Shown here: piece after piece, positions 34,062 through 41,656 of the stretch
Layout: each line of letters opens with the position of its first letter
How positions within the stretch are numbered: the first letter of the stretch is position 1
Assembly (NCBI GenBank): GCA_046726315.1
Contig: JBKPAG010000001.1
Coordinates: 186,001-250,000 of the forward strand
From: JACVRX01 sp046726315
GTDB lineage: Bacteria > Actinomycetota > Actinomycetes > Jiangellales > Jiangellaceae
Direction: 5' to 3'
Length of the DNA stretch: 64,000 bases
The notes under the pieces: model-generated
What the model saw: only the letters and a program-made list of their open reading frames with translations
Told to the model about the DNA's origin: nothing
The model's database searches: none
Position numbers and translations under genes: made by a program

Positions 34062-34958
34062 ATGCGAACACCACGATTCGCCTTCGTAGCGGCGGCCGCG
34101 GCTACCGCGCTCGTCCTCGCCGCGTGCGGTGGAGACGAGGACGGCGAAGGGGACGCCGCCGAACCCACGACCGAGGAGACGACTCCCGCGTTCGAGGCCG
34201 GCACGACGATGGCCGAGCTCTCGGAGGCCGGCGCGATCACCATCGGCACCAAGTTCGACCAACCGTTGTTCGGTCTGGTCGGGCCGGACGGGGTGCCAGT
34301 CGGCTTCGATGTGGAGATCGGCAAGATCATTGCTGACGAGCTCGGCATCGACGAAAAGAACATCGAATGGGTGGAGACGATCTCGGCCAACCGCGAGCCA
34401 TTTATCGAGGAAGGCCAGGTCGACATCGTCGTCGCCACCTACACCATCAACGACGAGCGCAAGCAGGTCGTCGACTTCGCTGGCCCGTACTACGTGGCTG
34501 GCCAGACGATCATGGTGCTGGAAAGCAACACCGACATCAACGGGCCGGACGACCTCGCGGGAAAGAAGGTCTGCTCCGTCGAGGGATCGACTCCGGCCGA
34601 GCGGATTCGTACGGATTACCCCGAGGCAGAGTTGCTGCCCACCGCCGCATATTCGGATTGCCTCGAGCCACTGCGGAACGGCCAGGTCGACGCGGTAACG
34701 ACTGACAACGTCATCCTGTCCGGCTTCGTGGACCAGAACCCGGGTGAGTTCAAGCTGGTCGGAGAGACGTTCAGCGAGGAGCCTTACGGCATCGGCCTGA
34801 TGAGGTGCAACGACGAGTTCCGCTCCTTCATCAACGACGTGTTAGAGGAGTCCTTTGAGGACGGTCGCTGGGCCGATGCGTGGGAAGCGACGGCCGGAAC
34901 AGTGCTCGAGACTCCCGAGCCGCCTGCCGTCGACCGGTACGAAGCGTCTGGTTGTTGA
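34062..34958 (+). CDS. gluB: Glutamate-type substrate-binding lipoprotein
   Basis: A 298-aa periplasmic-type binding lipoprotein. The signal peptide ends in the lipobox LAAC (Cys22), followed by an acidic linker (to about residue 45) and a type II binding fold: ITIGTKFDQPLFGLVGPDG, GFDVEIGKIIADELG, ISANREPFIEEGQVDIVVATYTI, then the second lobe. Ligand is inferred as glutamate or a related amino acid from the operon. ATG with GAGGAGAGG upstream; the gap to gluA is 31 bases. Confidence 0.92.
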   Translation: MRTPRFAFVAAAAATALVLAACGGDEDGEGDAAEPTTEETTPAFEAGTTMAELSEAGAITIGTKFDQPLFGLVGPDGVPVGFDVEIGKIIADELGIDEKNIEWVETISANREPFIEEGQVDIVVATYTINDERKQVVDFAGPYYVAGQTIMVLESNTDINGPDDLAGKKVCSVEGSTPAERIRTDYPEAELLPTAAYSDCLEPLRNGQVDAVTTDNVILSGFVDQNPGEFKLVGETFSEEPYGIGLMRCNDEFRSFINDVLEESFEDGRWADAWEATAGTVLETPEPPAVDRYEASGC

Positions 34959-34971
34959 TGCGCGGCAGCCG

Positions 34972-34999
34972 CGGGTGGGCCGCTGAGGAGGCCCACCCG
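34972..34999 (+). repeat. Intercistronic stem-loop between gluB and gluC
   Basis: CGGGTGGGCC (34972-34981) and GGCCCACCCG (34990-34999) are perfect 10-base arms around an 8-base loop, right after the gluB stop and before gluC's ribosome site. No U-run follows. Such hairpins in importer operons stabilise the upstream mRNA or partly end transcription, giving more binding protein than permease. Confidence 0.65.
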
Positions 35000-35035
35000 G
35001 GTTGGTAGGCATCGATCGCACCAGGAGGTCGGCGC

Positions 35036-35683
35036 ATGGACGCGGTGATCGAGAACCTGCCGCTGTACTGGCAGGGCTTTCGCACCACAGTGGCGCTGAC
35101 CCTCATCTCGGCCGCCATCGCCCTTGTCCTGGGCACCGTCTTGGGCGCCTTCCGGGTTTCACCGGTGGCCCCGCTGCGCTGGTTCGGAACGACCTACGTC
35201 GAGTTGGTCCGCAACACCCCGCTCACGCTGGTCTTCATCTTCTTCGTGTTTGTCGCGCCGCAAGTAGGCATCAAGCTGCCGTTCTTCACCTCGGCGGTCT
35301 GCGCGCTGTCCGTGTACACCGCAGCATTCGTCTGTGAGGCAGTGCGGTCGGGCGTGAACAGCGTCGGCATCGGCCAGGCGGAAGCGGCGCGCGCTGTCGG
35401 GCTGACGTTCACCCAGACCCTGCAGGCGATCGTGCTGCCGCAGGCCATGCGCACCGTGATACCGCCATTGATCAACATCTTCATCGCCCTGACCAAGAAC
35501 AGCTCGGTAGCGGGCGGCTTCTTCGTCGTCGAGTTGTTCGGGGTCGGCAAGCAGCTCGCACCAGCCAACCCGGCCGACGTCGTCGCTGTTCTGCTCGGTG
35601 TCGGCTTCTTCTACCTGCTGATCACCATTCCCTCCGGCCTGCTCGCGGGCTGGGTCGAGCGGAGGGTGGTGTTCGCCCGATGA
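35036..35683 (+). CDS. gluC: Glutamate-type ABC transporter permease 1
   Basis: A 215-aa inner-membrane permease with five helices and the HisM-type loop EAARAVGLTFTQTLQAIVLPQAMR that docks to the ATPase. The N-terminus LPLYWQGFRTTVALTLISA is typical of polar-amino-acid permeases. ATG with CAGGAGGT upstream; follows gluB after 77 bases that include a stem-loop, and overlaps gluD by ATGA. Confidence 0.92.
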   Translation: MDAVIENLPLYWQGFRTTVALTLISAAIALVLGTVLGAFRVSPVAPLRWFGTTYVELVRNTPLTLVFIFFVFVAPQVGIKLPFFTSAVCALSVYTAAFVCEAVRSGVNSVGIGQAEAARAVGLTFTQTLQAIVLPQAMRTVIPPLINIFIALTKNSSVAGGFFVVELFGVGKQLAPANPADVVAVLLGVGFFYLLITIPSGLLAGWVERRVVFAR

Positions 35684-36564
35684 GCTCGGTCCTCTACGAC
35701 GCCCCTGGCCCGCGGGCACGCCGGCGATCGCTGTTCGCATCCGCCCTCGGCGGAGTAGCAACGTTGGTATTGCTTTACATCGCATTCCGCCAGCTCGATG
35801 AGCGCGGTCAGTGGGATCCAGAACGGTGGCAGATATTCAGCAATCCGCCACTGGGATACGAAGCCCAGGAGGTCTGGCGGTCGCTGCTCGTCACCGGTCT
35901 CCTCGCCACGTTGAAGGCTGCTGCCGTGGCTGCGGTGATCGCGGCCATCGTCGGGCTGGTGCTTGCGGTTGGACGGATGGCCCGGGCCCGCTGGGTGCGG
36001 GTGCCGTTGATCGTGGTCATCGAGTTCTTCCGTGGGCTCCCAGTGGTATTGCTGATGTTCTTCGGTGTAATCGCGCTTGGCCTGCCCCTGTTCTGGGGTG
36101 TCGTGTTCGGCCTTGTCCTCTACAACGGCGCGATCGTCGCCGAGATCTTTCGCGCGGGCATCGTGTCACTCCCTCGCGGACAAACCGAGGCGGCGTATGC
36201 GATCGGGCTGTCCAGGACGCAGACCCTCTTCACAATCTTGTTGCCGCAGGCGGTCCGCCGCATGTTGCCCTCGCTGGTGAGCCAGCTGGTCGTGCTCAAC
36301 AAGGACACGTCGTTGGGGTATATCGTCGGGTACGCCGAGTTGCTCCGGCGGTTGCAGCTGAACACGCAGTTCTTCGGCCAGCGGTACTGGTTCCAGTTCT
36401 TCGTCGTCGGCGCGGCCATCTACATCACGGTCAACTTCACGTTGTCCCGGCTCGCCGTTTGGCTCGAGCGGCGTGGGTCCGCCAAGGCCGCGGGCGGGAT
36501 TCCACCCGCCGAGGCTGTTGAAGTGCAAGCCGCCGCACCGACCGAGAGTGCGGCGGGCCCATGA
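35680..36564 (+). CDS. gluD: Glutamate-type ABC transporter permease 2
   Basis: A 294-aa partner permease: a first helix (about 20-38), a short extracytoplasmic loop, then the permease domain with the ATPase-docking loop EAAYAIGLSRTQTLFTILLPQAVRRMLP. It should form a heterodimer with the upstream permease. The start overlaps the gluC stop by 4 bases. It converges with rny (7-base gap) with no visible terminator between. Confidence 0.92.
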   Translation: MSSVLYDAPGPRARRRSLFASALGGVATLVLLYIAFRQLDERGQWDPERWQIFSNPPLGYEAQEVWRSLLVTGLLATLKAAAVAAVIAAIVGLVLAVGRMARARWVRVPLIVVIEFFRGLPVVLLMFFGVIALGLPLFWGVVFGLVLYNGAIVAEIFRAGIVSLPRGQTEAAYAIGLSRTQTLFTILLPQAVRRMLPSLVSQLVVLNKDTSLGYIVGYAELLRRLQLNTQFFGQRYWFQFFVVGAAIYITVNFTLSRLAVWLERRGSAKAAGGIPPAEAVEVQAAAPTESAAGP

Positions 36565-36571
36565 GGCGCGC

Positions 36572-38194
36572 TCAGCGCGCGAACTCGGTGGCACGGGATT
36601 CGCGCACGACGGTAACGCGGATCTGGCCGGGGTAGGTCAGCTCCTCCTCGACTTGCTTCGCGATGTCGCGGGCCAGGACACCGGCTGCGAGGTCGTCGAC
36701 GACATCAGGCAGAACCATGACCCGCAGCTCCCGGCCGGCCTGCATGGCAAAGACCTTTTCGACTCCCTCGTGCGCCCGCGCTAGCTCTTCGAGCCGCTCC
36801 AGCCGCTTGATGTACGCCTCCAGCGACTCCCTACGAGCACCGGGCCGGCCGCCGGACATCGCGTCTGCGGCCTGGGTCAACACCGCCTCGACGGTTCGGA
36901 CCTCGACCTCATTGTGGTGGGCCTCGATCGCGTGCACGACATCGTCATCTTCGCCGTAGCGCCGGGCGATCTCCGCGCCGATGATCGCGTGACTGCCTTC
37001 GACCTCGTGGGTCAGGGCCTTGCCGATGTCGTGCAGCAGGGCGCACCGCTTCATCAGGGCCACGTCGAGACCAAGCTCCGCGGCCATCATGCCGGCCAGG
37101 TGCGCGGACTCGACCAAGTGCTTGAGCACGTTTTGCCCATACGACGTGCGGTACCTGAGCCGGCCGAGCAGCGCGACCAGATCGGGGTGCATCTGGGTGA
37201 TGCCCACGTCGACCAGGGCGTCCTCTCCAGCCCGAGCACACAGCTTCTCGACCTCGGCCTTGCATTTCTCGTACTGCTCCTCGATCCGGTGCGGATGGAT
37301 CCTGCCGTCGAGGACCAACTCCTCCAGGGTCAGCCGGGCGACCTCGCGCCGCACCGGGTCGAAGCAGGACAACAGAACGGCCTCCGGTGTGTCGTCGATG
37401 ATCAGGTTCACACCGGTGACCTGTTCGAACGCACGGATGTTGCGTCCCTCGCGGCCGATGATCCGGCCCTTCATCTCGTCGGCGGGCAGATGCAGGACCG
37501 CGACCACGGATTCGGCCGTCTGCTCCGAGGCCAAGCGCTGGATTGCCAGCGTGATGATCTCGCGGGCCCGGCTTTCGCCCTGTTCATTTGCTTCCCGTTC
37601 GATCTCGCGGACAAGCAGCGCCGCTTCTCGTTTGGCCTGTTTCTCGACGGCAGCAACCAACTCGTTCCTGGCCTGGTCGGCGGTGAGCCCAGCCGTGCGC
37701 TCCAGGATGGCGCGACGTTCCCGTTCTACGTCGCGCAATTCCGCGGTCTTTCGGTCGACCTCGGCTTTGAGCTGCACAAGTTCCGTAGCCCGCTCCTCCA
37801 GTCCTCTGGTCTCGGCGTCCAAGCGTTGTTCACGCTCGGTGACCCGCAATTCCCGCCGCTCCAGATCTTGCCGCTGTGCCGTCAGGTCGGCCCGCACGGC
37901 CCGTGCTTCGGCCTCGGCTCCCGCGCGCAATTGCTTGGCGAACTCGGTGGACTCTCCCGCGCGCTGCCGGATTCGCTCGGCCTCCGCCGTGGCTTGAGCC
38001 ACAAGTTCGTCTGCGGTGCTGCGGGCCTGCTCGCGGACATCGTCGGCCTCGCGTCGCGACTCGAGTAGTGCGGCGTCTGCCGACGCCGATGATGCGGCGA
38101 CCCGACTGGGCCGGCGAAGGAGCGCAAACGCGACGACACCGAGAAGGACGGCGATGAGGATTCCGACAACCAGTGCTGCTTCCCCGATGCCCAT
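36572..38194 (-). CDS. rny: Ribonuclease Y
   Basis: RNase Y (540 aa) is a membrane-anchored endonuclease that starts mRNA decay. Order: an N-terminal membrane helix (residues 5-26), a long charged coiled coil (about 40-210), a KH domain (IIGREGRNIRAFEQVTGVNLIIDD), and an HD domain with metal ligands in HLVESAHLAG and LLHDIGKALTHEVEGSHAIIG. All catalytic parts are intact. ATG with GAGGGAG upstream. It has its own long, hairpin-rich leader, so it is probably controlled separately from recX. Confidence 0.95.
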   Translation of the reverse strand: MGIGEAALVVGILIAVLLGVVAFALLRRPSRVAASSASADAALLESRREADDVREQARSTADELVAQATAEAERIRQRAGESTEFAKQLRAGAEAEARAVRADLTAQRQDLERRELRVTEREQRLDAETRGLEERATELVQLKAEVDRKTAELRDVERERRAILERTAGLTADQARNELVAAVEKQAKREAALLVREIEREANEQGESRAREIITLAIQRLASEQTAESVVAVLHLPADEMKGRIIGREGRNIRAFEQVTGVNLIIDDTPEAVLLSCFDPVRREVARLTLEELVLDGRIHPHRIEEQYEKCKAEVEKLCARAGEDALVDVGITQMHPDLVALLGRLRYRTSYGQNVLKHLVESAHLAGMMAAELGLDVALMKRCALLHDIGKALTHEVEGSHAIIGAEIARRYGEDDDVVHAIEAHHNEVEVRTVEAVLTQAADAMSGGRPGARRESLEAYIKRLERLEELARAHEGVEKVFAMQAGRELRVMVLPDVVDDLAAGVLARDIAKQVEEELTYPGQIRVTVVRESRATEFAR

Positions 38195-38214
38195 CGCCGG
38201 CTCCCTCTATGTCG

Positions 38215-38393
38215 CCGCCCGCACGCGGGCGGTCACCCCTAGGGGTCCGTACCGCAGGCCGCGGTGACACCGGGTAGCACGACGTATCGGCGACCCGCTG
38301 TGCCGGGTGCCGTCCGTCACCGACGAGGAACGTCGGCTCCGATCCCTGCGGACAGGGACGTTATCTGTTACAGACCCACCGGTCGGGGACCGG
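38215..38393 (-). other. Hairpin-rich 5' leader of rny (candidate structured RNA)
   Basis: Of the 361 bases between recX and rny, this part carries seven short hairpins in a row: 38379-38393 (CCGGTC/GACCGG), 38364-38374 (TCTG/CAGA), 38344-38357 (CCCTG/CAGGG), 38320-38336 (CCGACG/CGTCGG), 38293-38308 (ACCCG/CGGGT), 38235-38246 (ACCCCTAGGGGT) and 38215-38232 (CCGCCCG/CGGGCGG). The last two lie within 60 bases of the rny start. No open frame with a ribosome site is seen here. I recognise no known riboswitch class. Confidence 0.5.
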
Positions 38394-38466
38394 AGTAGTT
38401 GCTGCGGTGTCTTACATGTCGTGTTGTGTGCGCGATTCCGTGGTAGCGGAGGTCCCTTCTCTCAGG

Positions 38467-38496
38467 AGGCTACGAGCTAGATAACGAAACGGTCAA
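38467..38496 (-). promoter_or_regulatory. Candidate rny promoter
   Basis: On the minus strand TTGACC (38496-38491), an 18-base spacer and TAGCCT (38472-38467) resemble -35 and -10. The transcript would begin near 38460 and carry a leader of about 265 bases. The -10 is weak, so this is tentative. Confidence 0.35.
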
Positions 38497-38531
38497 GGCG
38501 ATCGGCGTCCGCACATCTCATGGTTGTTGGC

Positions 38532-38563
38532 TTGCAGCACGAGCTGCTTGCAGCATTAGCTGC
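38532..38563 (-). repeat. Tandem 16-base repeat forming two hairpins at the end of recX
   Basis: TTGCAGCACGAGCTGC and TTGCAGCATTAGCTGC follow each other directly. Each copy folds as GCAGC-N4-GCTGC on the minus strand, and the recX stop codon (38558-38556) lies in the loop of the first-transcribed copy. No strong U-run follows, so termination would be inefficient or Rho-aided; mRNA protection is another possible role. Confidence 0.5.
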
Positions 38564-39119
38564 TCACCGGCTCGTCGGGCAGCTGATCGTCCGTGACTCC
38601 CTCCTCGGACAGCGCGTCACGAACCACCCGAAACACCAGGCCGGGCGGATAACCCTTGCGGGCCAGCATTCCGGCCAGCCGCCGGGTGCGAGCTGCCGGT
38701 TCCAGCGCTCGGGTCGACCCGAGCTTCGCCGCCACCAGGGCCCGGGCGGTCTGCTCCTCCTGTTCGGCCGGCAGAGCGGAGACCGCATGGTCCACGATCG
38801 ACGGCTCGACGCCGCGCCGGCGCAGTTCGAACGCCAGCGCACGCTTGGCCAGCCCTCGGCCGGTGTGCCGCGACTCCACCCACGTCTTGGCGAACATGGC
38901 GTCGTCGATCAGCCCCACGTCACCGAACCGGTCGAGCACCCGATTTCGAACAGCGTCAGCCACTCCGCAGCGTCGCATCGCATCATCGAGCTGGGCCCGG
39001 GTCTGGGGTGCCGCCGCCAGCTTCCGAAGGGCGATCGTCCGGGCGATGCTCTCCGGATCAGGCTCGGTGTCATCGCAGCCGTCGTCTCCGTGTCGCCGTT
39101 CGTCCTGCGTTCTCGTCAT
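38556..39119 (-). CDS. recX: Recombination regulator RecX
   Basis: RecX (187 aa) binds RecA and blocks filament growth and ATPase activity. After an acidic 25-residue N-terminus come three-helix repeats: ARTIALRKLAAAPQTRAQL, DAMFAKTWVESRHTGRGLAKRALAFELRRRGV and a third repeat near the end. ATG start 11 bases after the recA stop, so co-transcribed and probably coupled with recA. The last codons form part of two tandem hairpins. Confidence 0.93.
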   Translation of the reverse strand: MTRTQDERRHGDDGCDDTEPDPESIARTIALRKLAAAPQTRAQLDDAMRRCGVADAVRNRVLDRFGDVGLIDDAMFAKTWVESRHTGRGLAKRALAFELRRRGVEPSIVDHAVSALPAEQEEQTARALVAAKLGSTRALEPAARTRRLAGMLARKGYPPGLVFRVVRDALSEEGVTDDQLPDEPVSS

Positions 39120-39130
39120 GGTCCCTGCCG

Positions 39131-41461
39131 CTAGAAGTCGACCGGCGGCTCCACCGGGGCGTCGGTCCGCGCACCGATGCCGAGCTTCTCTTTGATCTTC
39201 TTCTCGATCTCGTCGGCGAGGTCCGGATTGTCTCGCAGGAACTTGCGGGCGTTCTCCTTGCCCTGGCCGAGCTGGTCGCCCTCGTACGTGTACCAGGCGC
39301 CGGATTTGCGGACGAAGCCGTGCTCGACGCCCATGTCGATCAGGCCGCCCTCGCGGCTAATGCCCTCTCCGTATAAAATATCCAGCTCTGCCTGTCGGAA
39401 AGGCGGCGCTAATTTATTCTTTACTACCTTGATTCGAGTGCGATTTCCAACAGCGTCGGTACCGTCTTTCAGCGTTTCAATTCGACGGATATCCAGGCGT
39501 ACCGAAGCGTAAAACTTCAGTGCCTTTCCACCAGTGGTCGTCTCTGGTGATCCGAATAACACCCCTATTTTTTCCCGCAATTGATTAATGAATATCGCCG
39601 TTGTTTTTGAGTGATTCAACGCACCCGCGATCTTTCGCAATGCCTGGCTCATCAACCGCGCCTGCAAGCCGACGTGGCTGTCGCCCATTTCACCCTCGAT
39701 CTCGGCTCGCGGCACCAGGGCTGCCACCGAGTCGATCACGATGATGTCGATCGCGCCGGACCGAATCAGCGTGTCGGCGATCTCAAGCGCTTGTTCACCG
39801 GTGTCGGGCTGGGACACCAGCAACTCGTCGGTGGCTACGCCGAGTGCCTTGGCGTATTCGGGATCGAGGGCGTGCTCGGCGTCGATAAATGCCGCAATAC
39901 CGCCGGCTTTCTGAGCATTCGCGACCGCGTGCAACGCCACGGTGGTGTTGTGCGAAAGGATGCCGTTGGCGATGAAGCTGTGGGATCCCGGCACCATGAC
40001 GTCGAAGGTCGGCTGCAGACCAGCGTCCTCTATCTCGACCACTCGTTCATAGGAAAGCTGCGCTGTCGACAGCTGACGGAGATGCTCGACCATTGCACGG
40101 TTTCCCGGCGACAGCTCGGTGGCGCGACCGTCGAACCACGCGACGATGCTGGCGAGCCGGCGGCCGGAGCAAGCCAGATTGAAGTCCTTCCGGAACAGGT
40201 CGCCGGCGACTCGGTCGAATTGCCGGTCTGCCCCGACGGTGTCGCGCAGATCGGTGAGGATACCGCGCAGATGCGGCACGTTCTCAAACTGTGGGTCATG
40301 GATAGACCGGCGGAAATGAGCATCGACCTGCGCCTTCCGGCGAGCTGAGCGGAAACCCACCTCGGCCAGGAACCGATGGGCGACTGCAGGATTGATGGTT
40401 ACCGACCAGTAGTTGCGTTCGTACGTCTTGTTGAACTTCGACAAGATTGTGCACGGAATACCGAAACCGTAGAGAAGCAGCTGCACCTCGCGGGCGAGTT
40501 GTTCAGAGGCTGTGCCGAGACCGATCGTAGACGTTGGGTCGATCCAACCGTCGCCCTCGAACAACGCCGACAAGAAGGCTCGCTGCACCTTGTGTCCGGC
40601 TGTCCGGACGCATGCTGGCACCGCCTTGCCGGCCGCATTCACGTAGTCCAGGCCGTACTGCTCGGCGAGCTGTGTGCGCAGCACGGTGTCGAAGATGCGG
40701 TGCTCCTTGCCGTCGTAGTGGCGCACCGTAGCCCTGAAGAGACGCTCGGCTAGCCCTGTGTACTCGGCTGCCACCTCGGGATCCCAGTTGGTGAACCTGA
40801 CTCCATTGCGTGCTCCCCAGCCGAGAGTGCCTTCAGCGACGAGGTAACCGAGGAACACAGCCTCGTCTTCGCTGAGCCCGTCGCCATGGGCTGCCTCGGT
40901 GGCTCCGAACAGCGCCGACACGACCGTGTCGCCCACCTGGATCTCGCCGGCCTTCCGCCACACGATGAAGCCACGTTCGCTCATGACTCGCAGCGGATGG
41001 TTGTGCGTCGCTGTCACCACCCGGCCGGACCGCAGCCGCAGCCGCACCACCGGCTTGCGGTTGTTGTGGGTCAGCGCGGCCACGGTCTCCAACTCGCCCC
41101 GCTCGTTGACCACCCGGACGCCCAGCGCCCGGACGTCGGTGACCTGCGATGTGCACGATGCTTCGAGCCCGCACCGCTCGAACAACTCAGCGATGGTCTC
41201 CAGGCCGCGGTCGGTCCAGATGTGCGTGTCAGCTGGAAGGCACTTCCCGCTGCTCTCGGGTCCGTATACTTCGACTACCCGGCCACGGGGAAACCCGCCG
41301 ATGCCTAGGGCGACGTCGAGGGCGATCGAGCCGGTGGGGATCACCTCGACCGGGGCGCGCGCCTCGTCGCCCAGACGCATCACCGACCCCTCACCATGGG
41401 TGCGCTTGATCTGGGTGATCGCGGTCTCGAGGGCCTTGTCGCGGTCCGCGGGAACTGCCAT
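39131..41461 (-). CDS. recA: Recombinase RecA, intein-containing precursor
   Basis: A 776-aa precursor; removing the 432-aa intein leaves a normal 344-aa RecA. RecA drives strand exchange and LexA self-cleavage. N-terminal motif ITQIKRTHGEGSVMRLGD, P-loop GPESSGK (Lys73) then, after the intein, TTVALHAVANAQ, the second ATPase motif VIDSVAALVPRAEIEGE, and DNA loop L2 with NQLREKIGVLFGSPETTTGG. ATG at 41461 has AGGTGG upstream; a GTG three codons earlier lacks one. Bases 39361-39660 are AT-rich (about 48 percent GC by hand count) and unlike the rest. Confidence 0.96.
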   Translation of the reverse strand: MAVPADRDKALETAITQIKRTHGEGSVMRLGDEARAPVEVIPTGSIALDVALGIGGFPRGRVVEVYGPESSGKCLPADTHIWTDRGLETIAELFERCGLEASCTSQVTDVRALGVRVVNERGELETVAALTHNNRKPVVRLRLRSGRVVTATHNHPLRVMSERGFIVWRKAGEIQVGDTVVSALFGATEAAHGDGLSEDEAVFLGYLVAEGTLGWGARNGVRFTNWDPEVAAEYTGLAERLFRATVRHYDGKEHRIFDTVLRTQLAEQYGLDYVNAAGKAVPACVRTAGHKVQRAFLSALFEGDGWIDPTSTIGLGTASEQLAREVQLLLYGFGIPCTILSKFNKTYERNYWSVTINPAVAHRFLAEVGFRSARRKAQVDAHFRRSIHDPQFENVPHLRGILTDLRDTVGADRQFDRVAGDLFRKDFNLACSGRRLASIVAWFDGRATELSPGNRAMVEHLRQLSTAQLSYERVVEIEDAGLQPTFDVMVPGSHSFIANGILSHNTTVALHAVANAQKAGGIAAFIDAEHALDPEYAKALGVATDELLVSQPDTGEQALEIADTLIRSGAIDIIVIDSVAALVPRAEIEGEMGDSHVGLQARLMSQALRKIAGALNHSKTTAIFINQLREKIGVLFGSPETTTGGKALKFYASVRLDIRRIETLKDGTDAVGNRTRIKVVKNKLAPPFRQAELDILYGEGISREGGLIDMGVEHGFVRKSGAWYTYEGDQLGQGKENARKFLRDNPDLADEIEKKIKEKLGIGARTDAPVEPPVDF
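39947..41242 (-). other. Intein in RecA P-loop (432 aa, LAGLIDADG type)
   Basis: It begins with Cys1 (CLPADTHIWTDRG) right after the Walker A Lys and ends HSFIANGILSHN before extein Thr-Thr. Splicing block B is VVTATHNHPLRV, and the penultimate His is present. Endonuclease motifs are LGYLVAEG and LSALFEGDG. The extein +1 residue is the P-loop Thr, so unspliced RecA cannot bind ATP. This site differs from the intein site I know in M. tuberculosis RecA (after VVKNK), which is empty here. Confidence 0.93.
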
Positions 41462-41523
41462 GGATGCCACCTGGGATCGGCGGGCCGCGGTTGCGACCCG
41501 GGACTGTCTGGTCGTCAGTTCGG

Positions 41524-41546
41524 ACGCTACGCGCCGGCTCCGACAG
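41524..41546 (-). promoter_or_regulatory. RecA-NDp (PafBC-type) promoter of recA
   Basis: Minus strand CTGTCGGAG (41546-41538), 8 bases, TAGCGT (41529-41524) fits tTGTCRgtg-N8-TAnnnT with exact spacing. It would start transcription near 41517, about 56 bases before the recA ATG. In mycobacteria this motif drives recA from a LexA-independent promoter through PafBC. Confidence 0.65.
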
Positions 41547-41604
41547 ACCCATGGCGACGCTCCGCGGCCTGTGGACGACGCTCACGTTCCGACGTCATCT
41601 GTGG

Positions 41605-41633
41605 ACCTTATGCCGAACTGGTGTTCGAGAGAA
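41605..41633 (-). promoter_or_regulatory. SOS-controlled promoter of recA with perfect LexA box
   Basis: CGAACACCAGTTCG (minus strand, 41627-41614) is a perfect CGAAC-N4-GTTCG LexA box. It lies in the 17-base spacer between TTCTCT (41633-41628) and TAAGGT (41610-41605), which look like -35 and -10. LexA would thus sit directly under RNA polymerase. With the site at 41524-41546, recA has the two-promoter layout described in M. tuberculosis, though the order is reversed or at least must be checked. Confidence 0.8.
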
Positions 41634-41656
41634 CCCGACACGCCGCCAGACCCTGC

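Noticed and set aside
34784..35136. Minus-strand frames over gluB/gluC as genes
   Set aside because: Shadows of the importer genes; no ribosome sites or family features.
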